Shown: piece after piece, positions 1-12,655 of the stretch | How the letters are laid out: each line of letters starts with the position of its first letter | How positions within the stretch are numbered: position 1 is the first letter of the stretch | Assembly (NCBI GenBank): GCA_050485685.1 | Contig: JBJHBW010000007.1 | Coordinates: 58,096 to 122,095 of the forward strand | Length of the DNA: 64,000 nt | From: JBJHBP01 sp050485685 | Lineage (GTDB): Bacteria > Pseudomonadota > Gammaproteobacteria > Steroidobacterales > Rariloculaceae | Direction of reading: 5' to 3' | Program-made: the position numbers and the translations under genes | The notes under the pieces: model-generated | Told to the model about the DNA's origin: nothing | Seen by the model: only the letters and a program-made list of their open reading frames with translations | Databases searched by the model: none

Positions 1-3785
<3,785 letters not shown>

Positions 3786-3895
3786 AGCCTGATACTCCGG
3801 ACTGGCGTAGGTCAGTCAGTTCGCAACACTGGAAAGCAAAAAGCCGCGCGCACGGCCACGCGGCCGCGCCTTACGCGACGAAAAACAGGCGCCGC

Positions 3896-3919
3896 AGCCC
3901 GTCCGTTCCCGGACGGGCT
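3896..3919 (-). promoter_or_regulatory. Hairpin in the rplL-rpoB spacer (attenuator or processing site)
   Basis: A perfect 10-bp stem (AGCCCGTCCG paired with CGGACGGGCT) closes a 4-nt loop that reads GGAA in the transcript. It sits between the rplL stop and rpoB. No U-tract follows directly, although a TTTTT lies about 10 nt downstream in the transcript, so it is not a classic strong terminator. The same spacer in E. coli carries a partial terminator and an RNase III site, so attenuation or processing is the likely role. That role is inferred. Confidence 0.6.
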
Positions 3920-3948
3920 GACGACGCGATTGGATGAAAGGCGTCCCG

Positions 3949-4329
3949 TCACTTGATCTGGACGCTGGCTCCCGCCTCTTCGAGCTGCTTCTTGAAGTCT
4001 TCAGCTTCACCCTTGCTGACGCCTTCCTTGACCGTGCTCGGCACGCCCTCGACGAGGTCCTTGGCTTCCTTGAGGCCAAGCCCCGTAATGGCGCGCACGA
4101 CCTTGATGACAGCGACCTTGTTTTCGCCGAAGGTGCTCATGACCACGTCGAACTCGGTCTGCTCTTCAGCAGCGGCGGCCTCGGCGCCGCCACCGGCTGC
4201 CGCAGCTACCGCCACCGGCGCCGCTGCCGACACGCCCCACTTCTCTTCCAGCGCCTTGACGAGATCAACGATCTCGATGATCGGCTTGGCGCTCAGCGCC
4301 TCGATCAGCTCTTCATTGGACAATGCCAT
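3949..4329 (-). CDS. rplL: 50S ribosomal protein L7/L12
   Basis: This is the multicopy acidic stalk protein of the large subunit, which recruits translational GTPases such as EF-Tu and EF-G. The 126-residue product has the family layout: an N-terminal dimerisation helix (MALSNEELIEALSAK), an Ala/Gly-rich hinge at roughly residues 38-55, and the globular C-terminal domain with EKTEFDVV-like and GLGLKEAKDLVEGVP segments. The ATG at 4329 has an AGGAGA ribosome-binding site. It lies 57 nt after rplJ in the usual rplJL pair. Length and sequence are typical. Confidence 0.98.
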   Translation of the reverse strand: MALSNEELIEALSAKPIIEIVDLVKALEEKWGVSAAAPVAVAAAAGGGAEAAAAEEQTEFDVVMSTFGENKVAVIKVVRAITGLGLKEAKDLVEGVPSTVKEGVSKGEAEDFKKQLEEAGASVQIK

Positions 4330-4386
4330 GATGGATCTCCTGAAAAAATATCGTTACCTGTTGGGAAAGTGCTATCAAAACCGTCT

Positions 4387-4908
4387 CTAGGCAGCCTGCT
4401 CCGAACGCGCCTGCAGCGTACGTGCCACCATCGCGCCGGGTTCGGCCAGCGTGCGCACCAGCTGGCTCATCGGTGCCATCAGTGTTCCGAGCAGCATTGC
4501 ACGGGCCTCTTCCAGCGTTGGCAGCGAAGCAAGTCGGTCGAGTTCACGTGCCTCGTAGACTTCACCACCTATGGAAAGGGCTACCGTAACCAGCTTGTCA
4601 TTCTCTTTCGCAAAGGCCTTGACCACGCGTGCCGCGGCACCGGGGTCTTCGCGAGAGAAAGCCAGAACCAAGGGTCCAACGAGCCTGTCCGTCATGCACT
4701 CGAAGTCGGTTCCCTCCACCGCCCGACGCGCGAGGGTGTTACGAACGACTCTGAGGTAGACGCCAGCGTTGCGGGCCGCAACCCGAAGCTCGGTCATCTG
4801 CGCAACGGTCAGTCCGCGGTATTCCGCTGCCACGACCGACAATGCGGTCTGGGCGACGGAATTGACCTCGGCGACCAGCGCTTTTTTCGCTTCCAAGTTC
4901 AGCGCCAT
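4387..4908 (-). CDS. rplJ: 50S ribosomal protein L10
   Basis: L10 anchors L7/L12 dimers to the ribosome and, as the L10(L12)4 complex, represses its own mRNA in E. coli. The 173-residue frame begins MALNLEAKKALVAEVN, and the segment AEYRGLTVAQMTELR is characteristic of the family. The start at 4908 has an AGGAGA Shine-Dalgarno sequence 7 nt upstream. A 292-nt leader precedes it, containing a recognisable L10-binding fold (5034-5092), so autogenous translational control is expected. rplL follows directly. Confidence 0.98.
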   Translation of the reverse strand: MALNLEAKKALVAEVNSVAQTALSVVAAEYRGLTVAQMTELRVAARNAGVYLRVVRNTLARRAVEGTDFECMTDRLVGPLVLAFSREDPGAAARVVKAFAKENDKLVTVALSIGGEVYEARELDRLASLPTLEEARAMLLGTLMAPMSQLVRTLAEPGAMVARTLQARSEQAA

Positions 4909-5033
4909 GCTCTATCTCCTGGTAGAGACAACGGCCTGCCCCTCGCGGAACAGACCACCTGCCGCAATCCGGTCCATTTCGGATCGTGGCCTGATTGACA
5001 GTGCGACCTCCACCAGGCAGGGGCCAAGTCAGG

Positions 5034-5092
5034 TAACACCATCTGCGCAGGCGGTCATGCCATTAACCCCTGACGGGGGCCTGCGGTCTTCG
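5034..5092 (-). promoter_or_regulatory. L10-type ribosomal protein leader upstream of rplJ
   Basis: Read on the minus strand, the rplJ leader contains AGACCGCAGGC, then TTAATGG, then GCCTGCGCAGATGGTG. The two outer pieces pair through CGCAGGC and GCCTGCG, and the central TTAAT is preserved. This is the arrangement of the E. coli rplJ leader bound by the L10-L12 complex, and I assign it on sequence resemblance and pairing. The remainder of the 4909-5200 spacer shows a small GCCCAT-GG-ATGGGC hairpin near 5131 and no convincing promoter. Confidence 0.78.
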
Positions 5093-5200
5093 ATGCGGAA
5101 CGACTATCTGCCGTCCCGTTTGCCCTGCCCATCCATGGGCGGAGCAGTCAAAAAGTCGGGCGCCGCGCGATCAGCCGCTTAGGCCGAACGGCGGGCCACG

Positions 5201-5902
5201 TCAGGCCGCGGACTCTATGCTCGTCTGATCGACGATCAGCCCGGGACCCATGGTTGTCGAAATCGACACCTTCTTCAGATATACGCCCTTGGCCGCGCTG
5301 GGCTTGGCCTTGTTCAGGTCGGCGATCAGCGTGGCCAGATTCTGCTTCAGGGCCGGCACCTCGAAACTGACGTCACCGATGCGGCAATGCACGGTGCCGG
5401 CGCGGTCGGTGCGATAGCGCACCTGGCCCGCCTTGGCGTTGCGTACGGCGCCTGCGACGTCCGGGGTGACCGTGCCGACCTTCGGGTTCGGCATCAGACC
5501 ACGGGGGCCGAGAATCTGCCCCAGCTTGCCGACCACGCGCATTGCGTCAGGACTCGCGATCACGACATCAAAGTCGAGCTGCCCGCCCTGAATGCTTTCG
5601 GCGAGATCGTCCATACCAACGATTTCCGCACCGGCTTCCTTCGCGGCATCGGCGTTAGCGCCCTGCGCGAACACCGCGACGCGCACCTTCTTGCCTGTAC
5701 CGTGGGGCAATACCGTGGAGCCGCGAACCACCTGGTCGGACTTCTTCGGGTCCACACCCAGATTCACGGCCACATCCACAGCCTCAGTGAACTTCGCACG
5801 AGCGAGATCCTTCAGCAGCGCAAAAGCCTCTTCGGCCGAATAGACCTTGCCCTGCTCGATACGTTCCAGTATTGCCTTGCGGGCTTTGCTGACGCGTGCC
5901 AC
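5201..5902 (-). CDS. rplA: 50S ribosomal protein L1
   Basis: L1 binds 23S rRNA at the mobile stalk near the E site and in E. coli represses the rplKA mRNA. The 233-residue product starts MARVSKARKAILERIEQGK and contains the family motif GPRGLMPNPKVGTVTPDV at about residues 130-148. The start codon is GTG at 5902, with a GGAGGG Shine-Dalgarno sequence inside the last codons of rplK. Only one nucleotide separates it from the rplK stop, so translational coupling is very likely. Confidence 0.98.
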   Translation of the reverse strand: MARVSKARKAILERIEQGKVYSAEEAFALLKDLARAKFTEAVDVAVNLGVDPKKSDQVVRGSTVLPHGTGKKVRVAVFAQGANADAAKEAGAEIVGMDDLAESIQGGQLDFDVVIASPDAMRVVGKLGQILGPRGLMPNPKVGTVTPDVAGAVRNAKAGQVRYRTDRAGTVHCRIGDVSFEVPALKQNLATLIADLNKAKPSAAKGVYLKKVSISTTMGPGLIVDQTSIESAA

Positions 5903-5903
5903 T

Positions 5904-6335
5904 TCAAAGACCCTCCACTTCCAGACCCATGCTGCGCGCGCTGCCGGCGATGGTACGCACGGCGGCTTCCAGATCCGCGGCGTTGAGATCGGGCTCTTTC
6001 AGCTTTGCGATCTCCTCGATCTGCTCGCGGGTCACCTTGCCAACCTTCTTTGTGTTCGGCGTGCCGCTGCCGGATTTGATACCGGCGGCCTTCTTCAGCA
6101 GCACCGCTGCCGGCGGCGTCTTGGTCACGAACGTGAAGCTGCGGTCGCTGTAGACCGAGATCACGACCGGGATCGGCATGCCCTGTTCCATGTTCTGCGT
6201 GGCCGCATTGAAGGCCTTGCAGAACTCCATAATGTTCACACCGTGCTGACCCAGCGCAGGCCCGACCGGCGGGCTGGGATTGGCCTGCCCTGCGGCCACC
6301 TGCAGCTTGATATAGGTTTCGATCTTTCTTGCCAT
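5904..6335 (-). CDS. rplK: 50S ribosomal protein L11
   Basis: L11 forms the GTPase-associated centre with 23S rRNA and is needed for RelA activation on stalled ribosomes. The 143-residue protein begins MARKIETYIKLQVAAGQANP and contains the typical PPVGPALGQHGVNIMEFCKAFN segment and the C-terminal RNA-binding half ending SMGLEVEGL. It lies 17 nt after nusG and is followed by rplA after one nucleotide. Length and gene order are canonical. Confidence 0.98.
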   Translation of the reverse strand: MARKIETYIKLQVAAGQANPSPPVGPALGQHGVNIMEFCKAFNAATQNMEQGMPIPVVISVYSDRSFTFVTKTPPAAVLLKKAAGIKSGSGTPNTKKVGKVTREQIEEIAKLKEPDLNAADLEAAVRTIAGSARSMGLEVEGL

Positions 6336-6352
6336 TGCCTAATCCCGCGCGC

Positions 6353-6886
6353 TCACGCCTTTTCCACTTGACTGAAATCGAGTTCTACCGGGGTTGCACG
6401 CCCAAGAATCTGGACCGCAACCCGCACCTTGCTCTTGTCGTAATTGACCTGTTCGACAACGCCGTTGAAATCGTTGAACGGTCCATCGGTGACCCGAACG
6501 ACCTCACCCGGCTCGAACAGCACCTTGGGCCGCGGCTTGTCCGCACCTTCCTGAACCCGATTCAGGATGGCATTGGCCTCGGCATCGCTGATCGGTGTCG
6601 GCCGGTCGCTGCTTCCGCCGATGAAGCCCAGCACTTTCGGCACTTCCTTGACCAGATGCCAGGTCTCGTCGTCCATCTCCATCTGCACGAGCACGTAACC
6701 GGGAAAGAACTTGCGTTCGCTCCGGCGCCGCTGCCCCTCGCGCATCTCGACGACTTCCTCTGTGGGCACCAGAATCTCGCCGAACTTGTCCTCCAGGCCG
6801 TAGCGCTTGATGCGCTCCTGCAAGGAGGTTTTCACCTTCTGCTCGAAGTTCGAGTAGGCATGCACGACATACCACTGCAATGCCAT
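6353..6886 (-). CDS. nusG: Transcription termination/antitermination factor NusG
   Basis: NusG binds RNA polymerase and links it to Rho or to the ribosomal protein S10. The start is placed at ATG 6886, giving MALQWYVVHAYSNFEQKV, the conserved beginning; a longer open frame upstream runs over the secE tail and is not conserved. The 177 residues comprise the NGN domain (about 1-110, with FFPGYVLVQMEMD) and a C-terminal KOW domain (about 125-177, with VRVTDGPFNDFNGVVEQV). It starts 5 nt after the secE stop, as in the usual secE-nusG pair. Confidence 0.97.
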   Translation of the reverse strand: MALQWYVVHAYSNFEQKVKTSLQERIKRYGLEDKFGEILVPTEEVVEMREGQRRRSERKFFPGYVLVQMEMDDETWHLVKEVPKVLGFIGGSSDRPTPISDAEANAILNRVQEGADKPRPKVLFEPGEVVRVTDGPFNDFNGVVEQVNYDKSKVRVAVQILGRATPVELDFSQVEKA

Positions 6887-6891
6887 GAGTG

Positions 6892-7269
6892 TCAGGCCCC
6901 CTGCCCGGTAACAAGTCGCGTGAACCAAAGCAGGAACAGGTCGAGCAGCCAGAAGAACACGCCCATCAGGGCCGCGAATATCAGTACCGCGACCGTGGTC
7001 TGTATCGTGTCTTCGCGCGTCGGCCATACCACCTTGCGCATTTCGATGCGTGACGCCTGAATGAAACGCCACAATGTCTGACCCTGCGCCGCCTGAAGCG
7101 CGACCCAGGCTGCCAGCCCGAACGAGGCCAGAAGTCCCAGCGCCCGCAATACCACCGGAACTTCCGGAAACGAGGTATAGCCATAGACGCCGGCGAATAC
7201 GATGCCGCCGGCGAGCACGAGCTTCACCGTATCCAGTACAGTGGGTTCTGTTTCTGCCTTGGTATCCAT
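6892..7269 (-). CDS. secE: Preprotein translocase subunit SecE
   Basis: SecE is the essential small clamp subunit of the SecYEG inner-membrane translocon. The 125-residue product starts MDTKAETEPTVLDTVK and has three hydrophobic segments: about 15-32, about 42-60 and about 95-118. The family signature EMRKVVWPTREDT lies between the second and third. The size matches the E. coli three-segment form, not the short one-segment form. ATG 7269 is preferred because the upstream frame runs into a hairpin and tRNA-Trp. A GGACC-GGGTCC palindrome sits just upstream of the Shine-Dalgarno region. Confidence 0.97.
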   Translation of the reverse strand: MDTKAETEPTVLDTVKLVLAGGIVFAGVYGYTSFPEVPVVLRALGLLASFGLAAWVALQAAQGQTLWRFIQASRIEMRKVVWPTREDTIQTTVAVLIFAALMGVFFWLLDLFLLWFTRLVTGQGA

Positions 7270-7292
7270 AATTACCTGGACCCGGTCCAATC

Positions 7293-7330
7293 GGCGGACG
7301 CCGGAAGCCTTAAAGGCTCCGGCGTCCGCC
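7293..7330 (-). promoter_or_regulatory. Long hairpin between tRNA-Trp and secE
   Basis: A 12-bp perfect stem (GGCGGACGCCGG with CCGGCGTCCGCC) continues, after one bulged base, into a 4-bp AGCC/GGCT stem with a 5-nt loop. It begins 8 nt after the tRNA-Trp 3' end. No U-tract follows in the transcript, so it resembles an RNase processing site or structural barrier between the stable-RNA part and the mRNA part of the operon more than a terminator. That role is inferred. Confidence 0.6.
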
Positions 7331-7338
7331 TTCCGGTG

Positions 7339-7414
<76 letters not shown>

Positions 7415-7430
7415 CTGACTGTATAAAGCG

Positions 7431-8621
<1,191 letters not shown>

Positions 8622-8750
8622 AGGAACTACTCCTGCCGGGACCCGCTACCGGCTCATCCGGTGCTGCTGGCTGCGCGGGTCGCGCGTTTGTTGCTGTCAA
8701 TTATTCTGTTTCAATCCAATCCGGCATCAGAATCAACTGACCCGAACAAC

Positions 8751-8826
<76 letters not shown>

Positions 8827-8930
8827 GGGAAGCCGTTGGCCGTGGCTCCGAGCACTGCTCCGGGCATAGCGCCAGGAGATCCCCTGTTGAAATCTCGCTG
8901 TCATCCTCTGCACGTCAGATTCCAATTGTC

Positions 8931-9004
8931 TGGAGCGGGTGAGCGGAATCGAACCGCCATCATCAGCTTGGAAGGCTGAGGTTCTACCGTTGAACTACAC
9001 CCGC
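8931..9004 (-). tRNA. tRNA-Gly (UCC anticodon)
   Basis: A 74-nt cloverleaf with encoded CCA: acceptor stem GCGGGTG, anticodon loop CTTCCAA (UCC) and T-loop GGTTCGATTCC. It sits second in the tRNA cluster, as glyT does in E. coli. Confidence 0.97.
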
Positions 9005-9048
9005 CTTCTTCCAAGCCCCCTGCAGTAAACCCGGAACCCCGTCCTAAG

Positions 9049-9133
9049 TGGTGGAGGGGGTAGGATTCGAACCTACGAAGGCATAGCCAGCAGATTTACA
9101 GTCTGCCCCCGTTGACCGCTTGGGTACCCCTCC
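9049..9133 (-). tRNA. tRNA-Tyr (GUA anticodon)
   Basis: An 85-nt class II tRNA with a long variable arm and encoded CCA. The acceptor stem is GGAGGGG paired with CCCCTCC, and the anticodon loop is CTGTAAA (GUA). It is the first gene of the operon, starting roughly 11 nt downstream of the predicted transcription start. Confidence 0.97.
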
Positions 9134-9150
9134 GCGGACATAAGCGGGCT

Positions 9151-9179
9151 ATTGTCTGGCCTGACAAAATGGCTGTCAA
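9151..9179 (-). promoter_or_regulatory. Sigma-70 promoter of the tRNA-tuf-secE operon
   Basis: On the minus strand TTGACA (perfect -35) is followed by exactly 17 nt and then GACAAT (4 of 6 matches to the -10). The next bases, AGCCCGC, form a GC-rich discriminator of the kind seen at stringently controlled stable-RNA promoters. The predicted start, near 9144, is just upstream of tRNA-Tyr. Control by ppGpp is inferred from the discriminator alone. Confidence 0.75.
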
Positions 9180-9448
9180 CAGCAATTGATCCCGCAGCGG
9201 GACGCGATTGTGAGGGCATGGCGCTGCGCGCGCAACATAATCATGCCAAACCCCCGGATTGCGGCACACGGGTGCACGCGCAGCCCGGATGCGTGCGCGG
9301 AGCAACCCCCGGTAACTGGCGGGCGCGATCAGCACGGCGACCCGTACGCACGTCTGCTGCGCGAACGCAAGCCTTGATTTTGGCGTCCGCACGGGCATGC
9401 TTGCCCGTCGTTACAGTTGTCGGATTCACCCGCAAGAGGTGCTGGCAG
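9180..9448. other. Non-coding spacer upstream of the tRNA operon and PilZ gene
   Basis: Together with the promoter this makes a gene-free stretch of about 315 nt between divergent transcription units. Overlapping short frames in both directions look like chance. I see no tRNA, terminator or clear repeat, and no promoter that I would assign to the PilZ gene. Confidence 0.4.
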
Positions 9449-9724
9449 ATGGACAGACGTCTGCTGGAGAGAAATAAAGTATCGACCACGGTCTACCTGT
9501 CGGTGCCAGGGGGCCGGTTCTTTCGTTGTCGGGCGAGAAATCTGTCGGCCATGGGCGTGTTTCTCGAAATCAAGGCCCTGGGGCTGCCGGCAGGTACCGT
9601 GGTCAATCTCGTGTTCGCAGTGAATCTGGGACAGGTTGTGCGTCTGCACCGGCGCAGAGCTGTGCTTGCGCACGTGACGGATAACGGCGCAGGGCTGATG
9701 ATGCAGACACGTTCCGGCGCCTGA
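9449..9724 (+). CDS. Small PilZ-domain protein (putative c-di-GMP binding)
   Basis: The 91-residue product is essentially a single PilZ domain, which in characterised members binds cyclic di-GMP. Both signature motifs are visible: RxxxR at residues 4-8 (RLLER) and NxSxxG at 31-36 (NLSAMG), followed by beta strands (GVFLEIKALGLPAGTVVNL). ATG 9449 is chosen because it starts just before the RxxxR motif and has a GAGGT sequence about 9 nt upstream; the longer in-frame extension is compositionally unlike coding DNA here. It stands alone before thrS. The motility, exopolysaccharide or other target is unknown. Confidence 0.75.
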   Translation: MDRRLLERNKVSTTVYLSVPGGRFFRCRARNLSAMGVFLEIKALGLPAGTVVNLVFAVNLGQVVRLHRRRAVLAHVTDNGAGLMMQTRSGA

Positions 9725-9871
9725 CGGCTCTGCACAAGCAGAAGCCGGACAATTCCCGACCTGCCCGCGCATCCTGAATGCCGGGCCGTGGGACTTTCCC
9801 CCAACTGGCCGTTCGTCGGCATTGGCGTACAATGCGCAGCCTGACGACTCTGACCCATCCCGACCACAGAC

Positions 9872-11794
9872 ATGCCCGCAATTACACTTCCCGACGGTTC
9901 GACCCGAACCTTTGATGGTCCTGTTGACGGCCTGACGATTGCCCGTGACATAGGTTCGCGCCTGGAGAAGGCCGCCGTTGCACTCCGGGTCAACGGCAAC
10001 CTGTGCGACCTCACCGTGCCGCTGTCTGAAGATGCCAGCGTGGAGATCGTCACTCGGGACTCTGCGGAGGGACTGGAACTGCTGCGTCACGACGCGGCCC
10101 ATGTCATGGCCGAGGCAGTCAAGGAGCTGTATCCGGAAACCCAGGTCACCATAGGGCCTGCCATCGAGAACGGGTTCTACTACGACTTTGCGCGCGAGCA
10201 GCCGTTTACGCCCGAGGATCTGGAGCTTATAGAGCAGCGCATGCGCGAGATCGTCTCCCGCGATGAGCCGGTTGTGCGCGAGGTATGGGACCGGGACGCG
10301 GCGGTTGCCTTCTTTCGCGATCAGGGCGAGCACTACAAGGCCGAGATCATCGCGGCCATTCCGGCCGAAGAAGCGATCACGATTTATCGTCAGGGCGAGT
10401 TCCTCGATCTGTGCCGGGGACCGCACCTGCCGTCCACCGGCCGGCTCGGTCAGGCATTCAAGCTCACCAAGCTTGCAGGCGCTTACTGGCGCGGCGACTC
10501 GCGCAACCCCATGCTGCAGCGCATATACGGGACCGCGTGGGCCGATAGCAAACAGCTCAACGCCTATCTGGAACGCCTTGCCGAGGCCGAACGACGCGAC
10601 CATCGCAAGCTGGGCCGGCAGATGGACCTGTTTCATTTTCAGGACGAGGCGGTGGGCGCCGCGTTCTGGCATCCGCGCGGATGGACGCTGTTCAACACCC
10701 TGGTCAGCTATCTGCGCAAGCGCCAGCAGGCGGCCGGCTACCGGGAAATCAACACGCCCGAACTGATGGACCGGTCGCTGTGGGAAGCCTCCGGACACTG
10801 GCAGACCTTCGGCGAACATATGTTCACGAGTCGGACCGAGGATGATCGGGTGTTCGCGATCAAGCCCATGAACTGCCCGGGCCACGTACAGATCTACAAC
10901 AGTGCGTTGCGCAGCTATCGCGAACTGCCGCTGCGCCTGGCCGAGTTCGGCAAGGTGCATCGCTACGAGCCGTCCGGCGCGCTGCACGGGCTGATGCGTG
11001 TGCGCGCGTTCACTCAGGACGATGCGCATATTTTCTGTACCGAAGCACAGATCACCGACGAGACGCGCAAGGTGTGCGATCTGCTGCTGGGCATCTATCG
11101 CGATCTGGGCTTCGACGATGTGATCGTGAAGTTCGCCGACAGACCCGAGAAGCGTATCGGCGACGACGAAGTCTGGGACCGCGCCGAGGGCGCGCTGATC
11201 CGGGCCATGGATGCACTGGACCTGGATTACGAACACAACAGGGGCGAAGGTGCGTTCTACGGCCCGAAGATCGAGTTCGTGCTGCGCGACGCGATAGGTC
11301 GCGACTGGCAGTGCGGAACGCTGCAGGTCGACTTCAATCTTCCCGTGCGGCTGGGCGCAGGCTATATCGGCGAGGATGGCGACAAACACACCCCGGTGCT
11401 GCTGCACAGGGCCATCTTCGGTTCCCTGGAGCGGTTCATCGGCATACTGCTGGAGCACCACGCCGGAGCGCTGCCGTTGTGGCTGGCGCCACTTCAGGTG
11501 GTGGTCGCCACGATCACATCGGATGGCGACGAATATGCAGTCAGGGTATGCGAACAGCTGAATGCCGCAGGTCTGCGTGCGGAGACCGACCTGCGCAACG
11601 AAAAGATCAACTACAAGGTCCGCGAACACAGTCTCGCCAAAGTCCCGGTCATCATTGCCGCAGGGAAGCGCGAGGTTGCGGAGCAGACCGTGTCCATCCG
11701 CCGCCTGGGTGAACAGGGCCAGCAGCTTCTGTCACTCGACGACGCGATCGCGCAACTGGGCGCAGAGGCAGGCGACGCCGGGCGGGCCCCGTGA
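9872..11794 (+). CDS. thrS: Threonyl-tRNA synthetase
   Basis: This class II synthetase charges tRNA-Thr and edits mischarged serine. The 640-residue protein has an N-terminal TGS domain (about 1-62), the editing domain with HDAAHVMAEAV, and the catalytic core with MNCPGHVQIY (zinc Cys) and motif 2 RYEPSGALHGLMRVR, then a C-terminal anticodon-binding domain from about residue 535. In most gammaproteobacteria infC, rpmI and rplT follow; here the next gene is a FAH-family hydrolase whose ATG touches the thrS stop. No thrS-type operator fold was recognised in the short leader. Confidence 0.98.
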   Translation: MPAITLPDGSTRTFDGPVDGLTIARDIGSRLEKAAVALRVNGNLCDLTVPLSEDASVEIVTRDSAEGLELLRHDAAHVMAEAVKELYPETQVTIGPAIENGFYYDFAREQPFTPEDLELIEQRMREIVSRDEPVVREVWDRDAAVAFFRDQGEHYKAEIIAAIPAEEAITIYRQGEFLDLCRGPHLPSTGRLGQAFKLTKLAGAYWRGDSRNPMLQRIYGTAWADSKQLNAYLERLAEAERRDHRKLGRQMDLFHFQDEAVGAAFWHPRGWTLFNTLVSYLRKRQQAAGYREINTPELMDRSLWEASGHWQTFGEHMFTSRTEDDRVFAIKPMNCPGHVQIYNSALRSYRELPLRLAEFGKVHRYEPSGALHGLMRVRAFTQDDAHIFCTEAQITDETRKVCDLLLGIYRDLGFDDVIVKFADRPEKRIGDDEVWDRAEGALIRAMDALDLDYEHNRGEGAFYGPKIEFVLRDAIGRDWQCGTLQVDFNLPVRLGAGYIGEDGDKHTPVLLHRAIFGSLERFIGILLEHHAGALPLWLAPLQVVVATITSDGDEYAVRVCEQLNAAGLRAETDLRNEKINYKVREHSLAKVPVIIAAGKREVAEQTVSIRRLGEQGQQLLSLDDAIAQLGAEAGDAGRAP

Positions 11795-12655
11795 ATGCGG
11801 CTGGTCAGCTTCGAACTTGGCGCTCGGGCAAGCTGGGGGCTGGCCACTGACAACGGCATCATCGATGTCGGCCGGCACACGGGCGGTCGCTTCCCTGACC
11901 TCACGGCCCTGCTGGCTGCCGACGAGGACCTTCGTGCCCTGAAGCAGTTCGAGCACCTGCCCGCCGACTACGGACTTGACGAAGTCCGATACCTGCCGGT
12001 GATCGCAAATCCGGCGGCACGCGTGTTGTGCGTGGGCGTGAATTATCTGCCGCACATCCGCGAGATGGGCCACGAACCGCCCGATCATCCTCTGGTCTTC
12101 CTGCGGCTGCCGTCCAGTCTCACCGGGCACAACCAACCGCTGCTGAGGCCGCTCGTCTCCGGGCAGTTCGACTACGAGGGCGAACTTGCCGTCGTTATCG
12201 GCAGGCCCGCCAGATATGTGTCGCGCGACAAGGCACTCGATGTCGTGGCCGGCTACAGTATTGTCAACGATGGCAGCGTCAGGGACTTCCAGAAACACAG
12301 CTCGCAGTTCACCGCCGGCAAGAACTTCCCCGCAAGCGGCGCGCTGGGGCCGTGGATGGTCACGGCCGACAGCATCCCCGATCCTGCCGGACTGCATCTG
12401 ACCACGCGGCTGAACGGCCAGGTTGTGCAGGATTCACCGGTCAGCGAACTGTGCTTCGATGTACCCGCGCTGATCGCGTACTGCTCGACATGGACCCGGC
12501 TGCTGCCAGGCGACGTGATCTCCACCGGCACACCGGGTGGTGTGGGCGCCGCCCGCACGCCACCTCTGTGGCTGCAACCCGGTGACTGCGTGGAGGTTGA
12601 GGTGGACCGCATAGGCGTGCTGCGCAACACGATAGCCGATGAAACGCCTGACTGA
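11795..12655 (+). CDS. Fumarylacetoacetate hydrolase (FAH) family protein
   Basis: FAH-superfamily enzymes use a divalent metal to cleave or isomerise carbon-carbon bonds in acyl-pyruvate and related compounds during catabolism of aromatics. The 286-residue product has a short N-terminal domain, then VLCVGVNYLPHIREMG, the metal-ligand segment YEGELAVVIG (about residues 128-137), GKNFPASGALGPWM, and the C-terminal STGTPGGVGAAR. That is the layout of fumarylpyruvate hydrolase and HpaG-like enzymes. Its ATG follows the thrS stop with no gap, and the next gene overlaps its 3' end by 17 nt, so all three are probably one transcript. The true substrate cannot be read from sequence. Confidence 0.88.
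   Translation: MRLVSFELGARASWGLATDNGIIDVGRHTGGRFPDLTALLAADEDLRALKQFEHLPADYGLDEVRYLPVIANPAARVLCVGVNYLPHIREMGHEPPDHPLVFLRLPSSLTGHNQPLLRPLVSGQFDYEGELAVVIGRPARYVSRDKALDVVAGYSIVNDGSVRDFQKHSSQFTAGKNFPASGALGPWMVTADSIPDPAGLHLTTRLNGQVVQDSPVSELCFDVPALIAYCSTWTRLLPGDVISTGTPGGVGAARTPPLWLQPGDCVEVEVDRIGVLRNTIADETPD

Noticed and set aside
9329..11629. 766-codon minus-strand frame opposite thrS
   Set aside because: It lies antisense to conserved thrS and has no domain resemblance or ribosome-binding site.
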